A DNA stretch of 64,000 nt from Symbiodinium natans (Eukaryota > Sar > Dinophyceae > Suessiales > Symbiodiniaceae). The translations under genes and the position numbers were made by a program. Location of the stretch: the NCBI GenBank assembly GCA_905221605.1, contig CAJNDS010002371.1, positions 174,415 to 238,414 of the forward strand, in the 5' to 3' direction. Within the stretch, counting starts at the first letter, position 1. Each line of letters opens with the position of its first letter. The notes beneath the pieces are model-generated. The model saw only the letters and a list, made by a program, of their open reading frames with translations, made no database searches and was not told where the DNA came from. Of this stretch, positions 22,661 to 34,500 are shown one piece after another.

Positions 22661-23179
22661 GCAGCTTTTTGAGTTGCCTCTGCAGACGCCTGTCAGTTGT
22701 AGCATGATTTGCCATGTTTATGTCACTCACGTTGCTCACGTTGGCTCCAAGCTTTGTTGAAGGTCGCCGCGGCGCTGCCGTCGCCATGGACGACCGGCGT
22801 GCGCGCCACGGCCCCCGCAGTGGGCCAGGCTTGCTATGGATGGCACCGCCTGTGCCAGGCGAGGGCGCTGTGTGGCCGTTATGGAGGGCAACACAGTGCT
22901 TCTGCCGCTACTACGCAACCTTGGCTGACGCCCGGGGCCGCTGCCCCGCTGGATGCTCCCGAGGAGGGCGCTGGAGAGGGCGTTGGTAAGATAAGCCGGC
23001 GGGATCGAGTGTAGTCGCTCGGCCGCTCGGGGTAGGAGGCGCCGAAGGACTCCGGGCCTGGCTGAAACTGCAATGACTACTCGCCTCCTTTTCATGCGGG
23101 GTATTGCTCGCGTAATAGCCTTGAAGCTAAGGCCGCTGTGAGACGATGGCGTGCTAAGCTGCGTTGAGGTGCTAGGGGG

Positions 23180-23719
23180 GTATAGTGTTTCATCTTCTCC
23201 CGTGACTTGGAGTGCCCGGGCGATCTCAGGGAGCGCAAGAAGGTGAAGCTGAAGGAGCGGAAGAGCCTCAAGAACCTCAAGAAGATGCGCGCCCTCCTCT
23301 TCCCCGCCGACGTGCAGATCACGAAAATCTCGACGTGATCCAAGTCCTGCCAGGGAGAGCCCGTCGTGTTCGAGGCCGAACAGATCCTGGTCGCGTTCCT
23401 CGCAAAACAACTACAAGTAGTGGCGGGAGCAAAGAGACATCGTACCACGAGTGCCTGAGCTGTCTGCCCCACCGAGCCAAGCGGCACGAGAAGCTCTGAA
23501 ATAGCTTGCTTGGAAGCTATAGACGAAGAAGCGCGGGCGGAGTTCCTTGCAGAGCAAGCTGCTTTGGAGGCGTTTGGCGGCGCCCCTGGACCCGGGAACC
23601 AAACAGTGTGGGAAGCCTTCCTGGCCGAGCGATCTGCTGGGGAGGAGCCTACCGGTCCGGCTGAAGCCGAGGGAGGCTCTCGCGTGGAAAGCTACAAAGC
23701 GTGGTTCGCGGATTTGTGA
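23180..23719 (+). pseudogene. Decayed ORF near 3' LTR, unknown
   Basis: Coding-like pieces in two frames: a lysine-rich helix (ERKKVKLKERKSLKNLKKMR) at about 23230-23295 and, at 23510-23719, EAIDEEARAEFLAEQAALEA followed by a Gly/Pro-rich tail. Likely part of the LTR element because it lies inside the LTRs, but no family is recognised. The stretch 22661-23180 holds nothing clear. Confidence 0.35.
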
Positions 23720-23877
23720 GAGCAAAGCTGGATTACGAGCCGCGTCGTGGGATGCGAGAGAAGGCACCGCCCAGAGGCCAAGACCGCCCTTCCTCGACCT
23801 AAGCTGAGGTTCGCCTGTACATGTTTCGCCGTTTGCACGGAATCGGGGACCCATGTCTCTTTACAATCCGGGGCTGC

Positions 23878-24276
23878 TGAAAGCGGCTGTGCTTGTATGA
23901 TGTAGAGACATGTTCCCTTCGCTTCGCACGTTGTGTTGTTGCCTTTTGCAACGTAGCATTACTGAGCTGGTCGTGCAAGTGACGTAGCATCAGCACGTCG
24001 TTTGCTTTTGCTTATGTACAGTTTCACATCGACCCGACTGCAGCTGTGGACACTCTCAAGGTAGCTCTGAGCTTGTCTAACCGTAGACTGTAGCCGAGCT
24101 AGAAGCCGGTAGCAACCAACCCAGCCATTGTGCACGTTAACGTACCTGCAGCTGCGCAGCAAGATTTAGCGAGCTCTTGAGTACCGATCCAATCGGGATC
24201 GCACTGGACTGGGATATCCGTGACTTGCGTGGTTGCAAGCGAAACACCGGCTGACCGAGTGACAGCGCTAGGCCCA
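23878..24276 (+). repeat. 3' LTR
   Basis: 399 bp copy, including the middle segment missing from the 5' LTR. Directly followed by the minisatellite block at 24.28 kb. Confidence 0.75.
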
Positions 24277-24430
24277 CGGCGCGTTTTTTGCTGCGGAGGT
24301 CGGGCGCGTTTGTGTTTTTGCTGCGGAGGCCCGGCGAGTTTTTTTGCAGTGGAGGCCGGGCAGGTTTCTTTGCTGCGGAGTTCGGGCTTGTTAATCTGGG
24401 TCGCCCTAACCAAAAACCACCACAACAACA
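24277..24430. repeat. GCTGCGGAGGC minisatellite, second block
   Basis: Four to five units of T-run, GCTGCGGAGGC, CGGGCGNG, ending GGTCGCCCTAACCAAAAA. Same family and same end as the block at 13.4-13.7 kb. Confidence 0.85.
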
Positions 24431-24829
24431 ACAAAAATTGGTTCCGGCGTTTTATATGGCAGTTCTGTAAATTAGGGCCCTTTTTGGTGTCCCCTATAAT
24501 ACACTGCACCCTAATACTGAGGACTCCGAAACTGAAACCGGCAACTAATTAAGAGAACTACCCCCATATACCATAATGGCAAGTAGTAGCTACGCTCTAA
24601 GGCAATACAAGTGTCTGGCACAATAGATGCTCGCCGACCAGGAAATTGGTTGCCGGCATGCCATCTTTCTTCACGCCCAGGAAGCTGAATGCGAATTTGA
24701 TCGCACCGAGGTGAATCATAACATCGGTGTAGAGCCCAAGTTCTCCGAGTTGATCCGTCCTTATGCGAGGGCATAGTATACTGTGCAGGGGTGCTTCTGC
24801 ATGCCAAATTAAAAAAGGAAAATAATACA

Positions 24830-25105
24830 CTATAGTGTAGTGCACTATAAGGTCGTATATTGTACTATAGTATACTAATACTATAGCGTCCTCGAAAATG
24901 TATACTGTATGTAGTGTACAATAGCTACTATAGCGTGCTATACTGTACTATCGCGTACTACCGTCTACTTTCGTGTACTATCGTTTACTATCGTGTACTA
25001 TTGCGTACTGTCGTGTGTACTATCGTGTACTATCGTGTACTATCGTGTACTATTGTGAACTAATGTGTAGTATTGTGTACTATTGTGTACTAGAGTACTT
25101 ATAGT
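24830..25105. repeat. TACTATCGTG tandem repeat
   Basis: A ~10-11 bp unit GTGTACTATC with many variants, densest at 24940-25090, merging on the left with TATAGTACACTATAG-type words. GTAC in each unit makes it self-complementary. Confidence 0.85.
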
Positions 25106-27339
25106 ATATTGCACTATGACATACTACACTATGGCTATGCTTTTTCAAGAATCCCAAACTGCGATGCGCTGATATGCAACCAAAGATCTCGACAAACCTT
25201 TTCACACTCTGACAATCGTTGGATTGTCTTTGTGCATGTAACGAAGGCGCAGCTAAATAAATGGCTGCTATTTGGTCTCTACATTGGTGCGCCTATCCCC
25301 AAGTTCCAAAAAAAGTAGTCTTGGGCAAGCATCACACGCCCCAGGGTGTCTTCGATTTGTTCAAGCGCAGCTTTACAACGCCGAGAAACTTTGCCGGTTG
25401 GAACCTCGCAAGTTCAGGCATCATGCATGGACTCCAACCTACCCGGCCTGCTATGTGGCCCTGACTCTAGCGCTTGGTTCTTTGGAGGATTCCAAAGGGG
25501 CCCGCCCATAAAACGACCCAGCCTTCACACCAGACTGGTTCCCCTTGATGTTGTTGGCCGGGTCCGCTACCTGGCTTGGAACCAACTGGTTTCGGAATTC
25601 ACGAGTACTTGTTCGACGGTCATGGGATGTCGTGAAAAGTTCTGAATATCGACCATACCTGCCGGCGGCGGCGCCATCAAATTTGTTCGAAGGGTCTTTC
25701 CCTTTCAAGGGCCCCATTCCAACGCATGCCCAAAACATTCCCCCGCTCTCCCCACCCCCTCCCCCCCGCCCACCCGGCCCTCCCCGCTCACGCCCCTTCC
25801 CCGCCGCAGAAGTACCCCTTGAAGTAGAAGCAGTTAAAGGGCTTCAATGTGTGCCCAACTTCGACGACTTTGCTGACGCCTGGTGTTCTCATTCAGAGGG
25901 AGCGAGGAGTCCAAGGTCTTTGTGGTACTCCTAGTCCAAATCGGATCCCGAGGCTGTAGGGCTCGGCGGGGCCTGTCCTCTGAGGCACAATGGCCTCGAC
26001 GCCCCTAGCCGGCGGATCCTCAGCCTCCTCATCGAACGGGCCATCCTTGGAGGTAGACCGGGACTTCGCTCGAACCGTACGAGGACAAGCGGAGGCGCAT
26101 AACGGTTGGCGCACGTCTCTTTTGCAACTCTGCGTTCTTCCATGTTCTGCCTATCTGACTCAAGGGCCCTGCGGCGAAAAAGTCAGACACAAAGTCACAC
26201 ACGGTAGATTCACAGGTGGTTTGGCCGGAAACGGATGAGCGGGCCGCGGCGCCGGAAAACTTGTGGCTCCGATCATGGCTCTCTTTCTTCATGGCTGCGG
26301 TGGGTGGATGGGTCGGGCGGGCCCACGGCTCCCTTCTTCATCAGGCTACGGTGCTCCCTGCGGCTCCATGGACCCCAGTGGCTGGATGGGCCATAGCTCC
26401 CTTCACTGCTTCTACTCCAGATGGGGGGGGGGGACTAGGGGGGGGGGGGCTCGAAGCCTGGGCCGCAGGGCCGGATGATCATGACTCGCTGGCTTTTCTC
26501 CAACAGAAACGACTTCCTCTTAAGGGATGGGTGTGCACCATGGCTCCCACATGGCTCTTTTTGGGGGTGGTCAGATGGGGAGCGCGGCGCTTGATGCATG
26601 CCTCAATTTGGCTCCCTTCTGGCTCCCAGCAAGACTGGCCAACTATGGGTTTTCTCTGCGCCTGTTTGTGTTCTTTAAGGTAGCGTTGTGAGGGCTTGTT
26701 TGCCTTTGTTGAGTTGAGCACCAGCTCTATAGTTGGCCAATCTACATGATGTAACCGGATACCCACCAAAGCGTGTACTCACGCAAGCGTTGGAGATGAA
26801 ATGAGAATGAAAATGAAAATTAAAAATAACGTGGAAATGAAATTAAATTAAGGCGCTGTCGTTGCTCCCTCGAGCCAGAGCGTGGCCGGCTGTGGGTGAC
26901 AGCCCGCTTAGATGTAGGCTGTCCCTGTGGTACGAGGGAATATCATGACAATCCGACAATCCTAACAAGATACCAAGTCCCATGAACCTCCAAGTAGGGC
27001 TCAGAGACTGTAGCCTGGGCGGTCTTTGATACGGCTAAGAATAAGGTTTTCATGTGTCTGCAATGTGGTTTATCCAACTGTTCGTGTGAGGGAGATCCAA
27101 CCTACGTTACCTACAGCTTCGTAAAAATCACCCCGTCAACCTAGAAATTGAACTGCAGCCGGGTAGGGTTGAGTAGTATACAGAAGTACAAGCATGAACT
27201 CAAGCAAGAAAACCTCCATCATCTTCGCATTTTTCGGTCCGTGCTCAACGAGGCTCAGCTTTGTCGCGAACAACACGTGAAAGAGCAGGGCCAGCACCTG
27301 AAGGTCCAAGGTAGTTCTTTGCTGGGTAGTGTACTTTAT
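25106..27339. other. Spacer without secure gene
   Basis: Contains a C-rich stretch (25740-25800), G runs at 26420-26450 and scattered ORFs of low coding quality. A possible plus-strand exon at about 27170-27305 reads YKHELKQENLHHLRIFRSVL and is helical, but has no support. Confidence 0.5.
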
Positions 27340-27442
27340 GGGTGGTTCTCTAAGTTAGGGTCCCTCTTGGGATCTCTTTGGATACCCTATACGGTACCCG
27401 TATAAGGACCCCAAGAAGGGGCCCCAATTTGGAGAACTACCC
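27340..27442. mobile_element. 103 bp foldback (MITE-like)
   Basis: GGGTGGTTCTCTAAGTTAGG at the left pairs with an inverted partner at the right (TTGGAGAACTACCC), with a further palindrome around CGGTACCCG in the centre. Words resembling it occur at 24467-24560. Confidence 0.55.
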
Positions 27443-29585
27443 TTATGTTCCTACCGAAAATTAAAACGAAGCCCCAAAAGAACTACATCAGAGTCTGCAG
27501 GTACCAAGACTTGAGGCATGTTCTGCGGATGGAAGTGGTCAAGCCAAGGCTGCAAATGGCACGTGCGAAACCTTTTCAAATATCTTGGGCCAGAAACAAC
27601 GTCCAGCCGCGATGGACACCAAGGCAACATGCGCATGTAATCTCATCACTACCCAAAGAACCCATGTAGATCGTCTATACTCAGACTCAAGAACATGGAG
27701 CAACTGCAGGACCCCAAGCGTGCTCTGTTTTCTAAAGCACAGCCATCTGTTGCTCTGCGCAGCCTACGGCGAGGAATGCGTAGAGGCTGTGTTGGGTCGC
27801 GTTCAGGATTCTGCTCTGAAAGCCGCCTGCGGGCTTGGGGTGCACAGTGTAAACTGAAAATGTTTAACCCTACGCCTTCGCCTCGAGATGGTCTGTGTAT
27901 AAAGTCTCAGGTATCAACATCCTGGACAACTATGGTGTTTAAAGCCCAATACTCGGCAATAGGAACTATCTGAAGGTCGAAACCTCAAGGCTTGTGCCAT
28001 CAAGGATACCAAGGAAGAAACACCTGTAACCAGGATCAGAGAGCATAGAAATACGGACCCTCACGACTCTAGAGACTCCAGTGTCATTCCTTCACTGCAA
28101 TAGCGAACCCAAGAAGAAACTACTTTCGAATCTTCAGGCATGCGCTACACGGATTACTTTTGGGGTTCAGGTCTGGACTGGTCTGCGACGATTCTCACAC
28201 CCGAGGAGAGCGTCATCACTATGCTTGATGCCGTTTCGAGAACGAGAGGTATGAGAGGTCTCGGAAACTTCGAATCTGGGCTAGAAGGCAACGCATCCTC
28301 GATGCAGCTCCGCCACATGAGATGAAGATGACCGTGGGCATGGTGTGCCTGCACGATTTTGAGGGAGGCCAGGTTAGTTCTGCTCCAGCATGTTACACAT
28401 GAGAATGGCCAAGGAGCTTTCTTCATCCTTGGGCATAGGACCCTTAACACTCGTATCGATGCATCCCAGAACCTCGTTGTTCTGTCTTACTCCCGTTCGT
28501 TCTTCGAGATCCCGAAGCCCGCACTTTACGACCTTGCCACTACCCGCCCCCACCCCTTGTGTTAAGTATTGAGGGTTTCCAGGGGGTTAGGGCCGAAGGC
28601 TTGGGGTCGCCAGGTTTTCAAAAGGGAACCATCAAACTCCACAGCGCTCATCTACATCAGTTGCTCCTAAGATCTTCAAGTTACCAGATAGCAAGCACAC
28701 GGATAAATCCGCCGAGGCCTCGGCCGTAGGTGGGGACAGCAAATACCCCACCTCTAATCCCCTCCCCAAGACATCGCACCCCTTTATTCCCCACCGGACA
28801 AGTGGGGTTGCTAGATTTTAAGGACAAAGCGGCGGCGCACATCATGTGACGCGACTCTCAGGACAGAAAGCAGTAATTACAGCATTGAGGAGCACAGGCA
28901 GCAGCAAGTACGAGAGGACACTCAGCAGGCCGACACATTGCACCGCTTTATTTCAGGCAATTTTTTGGGGTTCCCGGAGCGGGATCCAACGGGTGTCCGG
29001 GAGCGGACGGTGACCAGGGCCCGCGGGATACACCCGCGATCTCGGGTTTGGGTTGCCTCGCCGCTGGGCAGGCCCTGGCCGAGGCGGGTCGCGTAGCGTT
29101 AAAATTCCGACATAGTGTTTCCACTATGAACCCTTTTCCCTGCAACCGACTTTAGACCTTGCCCTATACCTTCAACCCCAAACCTAAACCTGCAAGTCTC
29201 TCCCCCACTAAGGCCCCCTAGGAGTTGCAAGGTGATGTTTATGGGATTTCAAAAGTTGGTTGCTTCGGCAGCCTGCCATGTGCACAAGGAGTGAAACAAA
29301 CCACCTCAGCCCTGACCATGGTCGTCTCTAGGAGGGGACCAGCCGCTGAAAGTAATGACGGACAGAACCTCCACTCTCCACCAAGCTACCGCCCAAAAAA
29401 CTACCAGTAACAACAACATGCCCGCAACCTTCAATCACGTTCACGCTCTTCACGTTCCCTCTTGCATTCAGGCTGCCGTTCCAAAGGCCAGGCACAAGAG
29501 GAAAGGCATGGAAAGGCTACTCTGCACCGAGCCCTGAGCCGAAGCCACGTCTGGCGACAGTCCAGCTTTGCCATGCGAGCGATGC
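27443..29585. other. Spacer without secure gene
   Basis: ORFs here are short and switch strand and frame. A 61-residue plus frame at 28140-28325 is the best but is unsupported. No repeats or RNA genes are seen. Confidence 0.45.
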
Positions 29586-29588
29586 GAG

Positions 29589-30082
29589 CGCTCCCGGGGT
29601 TTGGGGGAGTTGGTGGAGTTGGTGGTGGGATGTGGTGGGGTCCAGAAGCACTTGTTTCCGAGTGAAGGTTTGATCCCTTTCGTGTTGCGTTGCTCCGGGG
29701 TTTGGGGTGTTCTGGGTGTTGGAGACGGGGTCCGGAAGCACTTGTTCTTGAGTAAAGGTTTGATTATTTCGTGTTGTATTGCTTCGAGGGGTTTTGGTGT
29801 GTTGACGAAGAGGTCCGGAAAAAATCACTTCCGAGTGAAGAATTGACCCCCTTCGGCGCTGCATTGCTCCGGGGGTTTAGGGTGATGGTGATGGCGGTGT
29901 CCGGAAGTACTTCCGAGTGAAAGCTTGACCCCTTTCGTGTTGCATTGCTCTGGGGCTTGGGGGTGTTGGCGAAGGAGTCCGGAAGCACTTGCTTCCGAGT
30001 GCAAGTTTGACCCCTTTCGTGTTGTATTGCTCCGGGGGTTTGACGGGGTCCAAAGCGCTTGTTTCCGAGTGAAGGTTGCGGT
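29589..30082. repeat. Six tandem units of 81-103 bp
   Basis: Units begin at about 29589, 29692, 29781, 29866, 29947 and 30029. Each has GCTCCGGGGGTTTGGGGTG, a GGTCCGGAAGCACTTG stretch, TTCCGAGTGAAGGTTTGACC and CCTTTCGTGTTGCATTGCTC. GGAAGCACTTGCTTCC makes a small hairpin in most units. Confidence 0.9.
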
Positions 30083-30186
30083 GCCCATTTGTTTATTAAA
30101 GAGTATCTCATTCAGTGCCAAGTCCTCCCCTACCGTCGCCATTTTGCCCAGAGCATTCATGAAAGCATCGTACTCATACTGTAATT

Positions 30187-30846
30187 ATGAACTTGTTTAT
30201 TGCTTTTTCCCCCTCACAACCCTTCAACCCAGCATTCTCGGACTCCCTTTTGGCAATCAAGTCCGCGGAGCCAGACCTAGCAGAACGATGCAGAACGAGC
30301 AAAAGTCATGAGCAACACCTCGAAGTCTTCGTGCCTGTGCCAGGTCAGTGCCTCCGTCGAATGATCGGCCCAGGGGACCTGCAAGTGTTTGCTGGTCATC
30401 ACGTCAATATGGCTGGATGTCCGACACAGTTGGAGAAGCAGCAATGCTTGTACCTCCTGCTTGGTGATACATCGGACTCGCTTGAAGCTGCACCAACAGC
30501 CTTTTTGGCCTGCTGGTCTTGGAACGCTGGACGAATCGAGTCAACAGTCAACGGGTTCATCTGCATTTTCCGGCACTTCCCAGGGTCCAAACTGCCCGAA
30601 GCTTCGAGGAGAGCTCTGAGATGCGCCGCCGTAGCTCCTGTGGCTGGCTTGTGCCGAATCTCTGGAAAGCCGGTGCGTTGTGGCAGCCAGCTACCATTAC
30701 AGCCCGTCCTCCTTCTCTGCATCCGTCTCCTGCATGGACCCAAGTTGCTCTCACAACACACGTGCTACCATCAACTCAAGCATGCCAGGCAGCTGTTCGT
30801 CTACCGTTCCTATCGGCCGGAGAGCAATGATCTATGTGATCCATGA
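30187..30846. other. ORF overlap of uncertain value
   Basis: A 219-residue plus frame with an ATG covers this stretch, and a minus frame of 120 residues overlaps it (MNPLTVDSIRPAFQDQQAKK). Neither has a recognisable domain. The minus reading fits the strand of the genes that follow. Confidence 0.25.
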
Positions 30847-30966
30847 TTTGGCCATGCCTGAGCGACACTGGCCTAAATGCAGTTGCGTAGTGCACAGGAA
30901 GTCGGTCAAGCACGCGTCCGGCCCACGATGAGTCACCCAGACGAAACAGGCGGCAAGATGCAACAT

Positions 30967-31143
30967 GCATTCGGTTGTGTATGTCGTGATTCAAAACACA
31001 AAACGGGGGGTACGATCTGCCTCGGGCATTCGGTTGTGTGTGTTGTGATATCACACACAAGATAGGGGGCACGAGCTCTTTCGGGAATTGGGTTGTGTAT
31101 GTTGTGATATGAGGCAAACGGTCGGGCGGTACGATTTGTTACA
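30967..31143. repeat. Three tandem 59 bp units
   Basis: Starts at 30967, 31026 and 31085 with GCATTCGGTTGTGTATGTTG, then a variable part and a GGGGGNACGA end. Confidence 0.9.
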
Positions 31144-31255
31144 AACAGCACAGGGGCCATAATGGAGTTGTGCATATTGCGCCAATTATGACAGACAAAT
31201 CAAATGGAAGGATTATACGGGCAGCCTCGCAAGATCTCACTGCACTTCGTGCATC

Positions 31256-31579
31256 ATGCGGAACGTTGCATCTGTTCATCTCTTTTGGCTAGTGCTGGTT
31301 GTGTACATTTTGGCATTCGTATCAGCTGACCATGCACCGAAAACTGTGCACACGTTTTGCTGCCTCATCGTCACTTTCCATCATGTGTCGTTCCTAGGTG
31401 TCGCTACAGCCACGTGGCGAACGGAACTGTCCATGCATTTCCTGAGCTGCAAGCGCACACCCAGGCGCCAAATCTGCTTCGCGCCTTCATGGCCTGAAGT
31501 TGAGTCAGTACACAGGGTTTTGCAGGGAGTGCAACTTCAAGGGGTACAGCCAAATCCGTGTGCCTTTCGCAGTTCCTGA
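31256..31579 (+). CDS. Possible first exon with signal-peptide-like start
   Basis: ATG at 31256. The N-terminus MRNVASVHLFWLVLVVYILA then FVSADHAP has a short basic start, a hydrophobic core and a small-residue cleavage site, as in a secretory signal peptide. After about 45 residues sequence quality falls, suggesting either an intron or chance. The minus strand at 31540-31630 has a competing exon candidate. Unknown function. Confidence 0.25.
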   Translation: MRNVASVHLFWLVLVVYILAFVSADHAPKTVHTFCCLIVTFHHVSFLGVATATWRTELSMHFLSCKRTPRRQICFAPSWPEVESVHRVLQGVQLQGVQPNPCAFRSS

Positions 31580-34500
31580 TGCTCGCGTTTTAAGGCCTCG
31601 CAGGAGTCCCCGTAACTGTGTCCGGCAAAAAACATGCTACAAGTAACTTCGCGTTCGCCTGTTTCTCGGCATCCGGGCTGTGAGCTGCCTGGCTTCCAAA
31701 CACTGGCACTAGATCCAGGCAGCCATGATTGAATCTTGGCAGCCAACACACACCATCTGACACCAACATTCAAGGGAAACTCCGTTCAAGCCATCGTAAG
31801 ATCCTCGTAGAAAAGTAAGGGAGTCCCAACCTGCATGGACCGCAGCTGCTCCTGTCACGCGCTCCCATCACCCTCTGAATCACTGGATCATAAGATTCGT
31901 CTCTAGATGTTTCAAGATTCTCACAAGTGCCGCAAAGTGTTGCGCCCAACATGCGGCCACTGCGGCTAACAACATCCATCTGGCCTGTAGCTCTTCAACG
32001 CGTAGTTCCAGCGCCTGCAATAAGGCAATCATTGGCTATATTGGCTCCGCATGAAGGACATACCCGAACAGGCCTGTCTCTCTTCTTCCCATCGTTCCCT
32101 CTCCGCTTGCACCTTCACATTGCATTCAATTGCGAAGTGCGAGCTCACAATATCCATCAAACCCTCGCCATGGGCCATGCTGGGCAGCATGCCAGAGCTA
32201 TGATGGAGTCCACAGATGTGTGCCCCTGTGCTGCCGTTCAAACGGACTCACAAGGGACTGTCTGTGTGCACGGCCGCCGCTCCTTCTTGGCAGCTGCTTC
32301 AGCAGCCAAGTTCTCGCCAACATCTAGAGCATCAGCCCGCCTCGCTGTTGCTTTGTCGGCAGGCGTGTTCGAAATGTGGCTTCTTTACTCAAACCTGCAT
32401 ACTTGAAAGCTAAAAATGGACGTGGTCTTCCTGGCCTCGGTACTACCTGTATAAATTATAAAGTTTCCTATACTGCAATCAATGCTCATTCCGACTGGGC
32501 ATGTCGCCAATTCATCGAGGATGCGTCACTTTTCTTGCCAACAGAGGACGTGTCACTGCCTGCGCCCCAAGTTGCCAGTAGAGGCTAACACGTACCAAGT
32601 GAGCTGTTCTACTGAGCTCATCTGAGCTCGCCACCGGCTCTCTTCCGCACGTCCTTCGGCACCATGTCAGCGTGTCAACAAGTCCATAGTCTTCACAAGT
32701 ACACTAAGATTAGGCAAAGAAGACTCTGCGGACATCTGCGGACATCTGCGGACACAGTGCACCGAAGCCAGCAGAGCCGAGAGGCAGAGGCACAGCGCAC
32801 AGCTGCAGGAGGCTCCTCATCCTCGTCATCGCTCTCGACGGGGCTGTCCAAAGCCTTGAGCTGTTCAAGCCTGGGCCAAGGGGCAGGGGACATGTTTGCC
32901 TGCACAGGAAGAACGGAATGTCTGACTCTAACAACTTCCAAGGGTCTGGCCCTTCAAACGTGATACGTGTCGCTTTGCGATGCTTGGAAATCTCCTTGCC
33001 ATCCTGCCAGGGGGCAAACTTTGAGTGCTTGGGCCGCAACGTGGTCGAACGCGCACATGCTTCAGCGGTCCCTTAGGGAAGGTCGCCGCGAGACAGATGC
33101 ATCGGAGTTGTCGCTCGCCACCTCCTGACACCACGCATGTCGTGTCTTCATCGTACACATGATTGAATCCATGGCGGCTTCGCACTTGCCGCCGCGCTGA
33201 CCACAGTGGAGGTTGCTGGTGTGTCGATGTCCTGGACTGCAGGCCAGACGCAGATCAACACCCGAGCAGGCCGACCATGGCCACTCGCAAATTCTGCCAC
33301 CTACCGTACAGGCCGAACTGCACTCCAAGCGGAGTTCCTCCAAATGGGTTGCGAGGCATGCTGGTGTCAGCGCTCCTCCGATACCACCCCTGCAAGTCAG
33401 AGAAACATGATCAGCACAGCAACGCAGTAGTTGCAAGGTGTGTGTGTGTGTGTTGTGACGGTCAGGCTTGTTGCCAGGGCCCGGGAGTGTTCAGCCGCGA
33501 AGGACACGCAACTCGTCAAACTCAAGGCGCAGACATGGATGTGGTCCACCGCCTGCCAAGTGCAATTATTCGTGCGAAGATCCGTCTCAGCATGTCTGAG
33601 CATCTGGCCTTTTGTCGGATCGTCTTATCCGCCACTGCGCTTCGACCACCCTGAGCAGCTTCAAGCACATGTCTCGGCCACTCTCGCTCCGCAGGACAAA
33701 GTCCGACTGCCCGGCTTTCCGTTGGTATCTTTGTCTGGGCAGCCTTCTTCCTTATCAAAAGCACGGCATCCTGCCATACCGACATGAAGCCAACTAAGAT
33801 CCAGGCAGACACCGCACGCTTGAAATCTACCGTAGCTGATGTCAGATCCGAAGTGGCTACCTGAACCTGGCGTACAGGGACACATGACAAAGTGACCCAA
33901 GCCCTGTGACCTCCGAACTGGTCAGCCGATCGGAAGGCCAAGACGAAAGAGGCTACAACGCAAAGCGCTCTCGGCTCACAAGGCTTGCAACTAGTTTCGC
34001 AAGGCTTTCATCACAAAGGATGAGCGCGAACTGTAACTGGCTCGCAACTCTCCGGCAGCCTTGCAGATACTGGAGATTGATGCTGCGCAAGTAGCAAAAA
34101 ATCAACCAACAAACCAGTAACAGACGAGCATTGCGCAAACGCACGCGGAGCACTGCGTGTCGGGCATACTTTTGGTGCGGCCTGCGCTGGACAAATAGCA
34201 CGTCACGTCTCAGGAGCATTGCATGTACGTCGTTTTGGGGATTTTTGTTCGGTGTTTTGCGCACGTATGTATCGGTAAGTTGGGCAAAATATACTTTCTG
34301 AAGAAGTTAACTGTTTGCAGTCGCGTTTGTGAGACCGTATCTTGACTGTGTTTCTGCCAGAGTTTTTGCATCAAGTGGTCTTGTCTAGTTTTGTGGGTAG
34401 CAGACATGTTCCCTCCTGTCCCTTCTGACATGGCATGACCCTCACACGATGCTCGTGACCGTCGGCACTTTGTTCGAGGCTCCAAAACCGCTTCTAAAAA

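Larger units (their letters stand above)
20741..24276 (+). mobile_element. Degenerate LTR retrotransposon (Ty3/gypsy-like)
   Basis: Direct repeats at 20741-20976 and 23878-24276 start TGAAAGCGGCTG and end GGCC(C)A, so they fit TG...CA LTRs. Between them lie gag-like and reverse-transcriptase remains on the plus strand with several frame breaks. No target-site duplication is visible (left flank ATAACAATAG, right flank CGGCGCG). Assignment to the Ty3 group rests on the RT wording only. Confidence 0.7.

Noticed and set aside
30128-30152. Dinoflagellate spliced-leader-like word ACCGTCGCCATTTTGCCCAG
   Set aside because: Only about 16 of 22 positions fit the known leader, there is no obvious gene right after it, and chance matches of this quality are expected.
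29589-31143. CRISPR-like array
   Set aside because: Units are long, the spacers are repeats too, and the context is eukaryotic.
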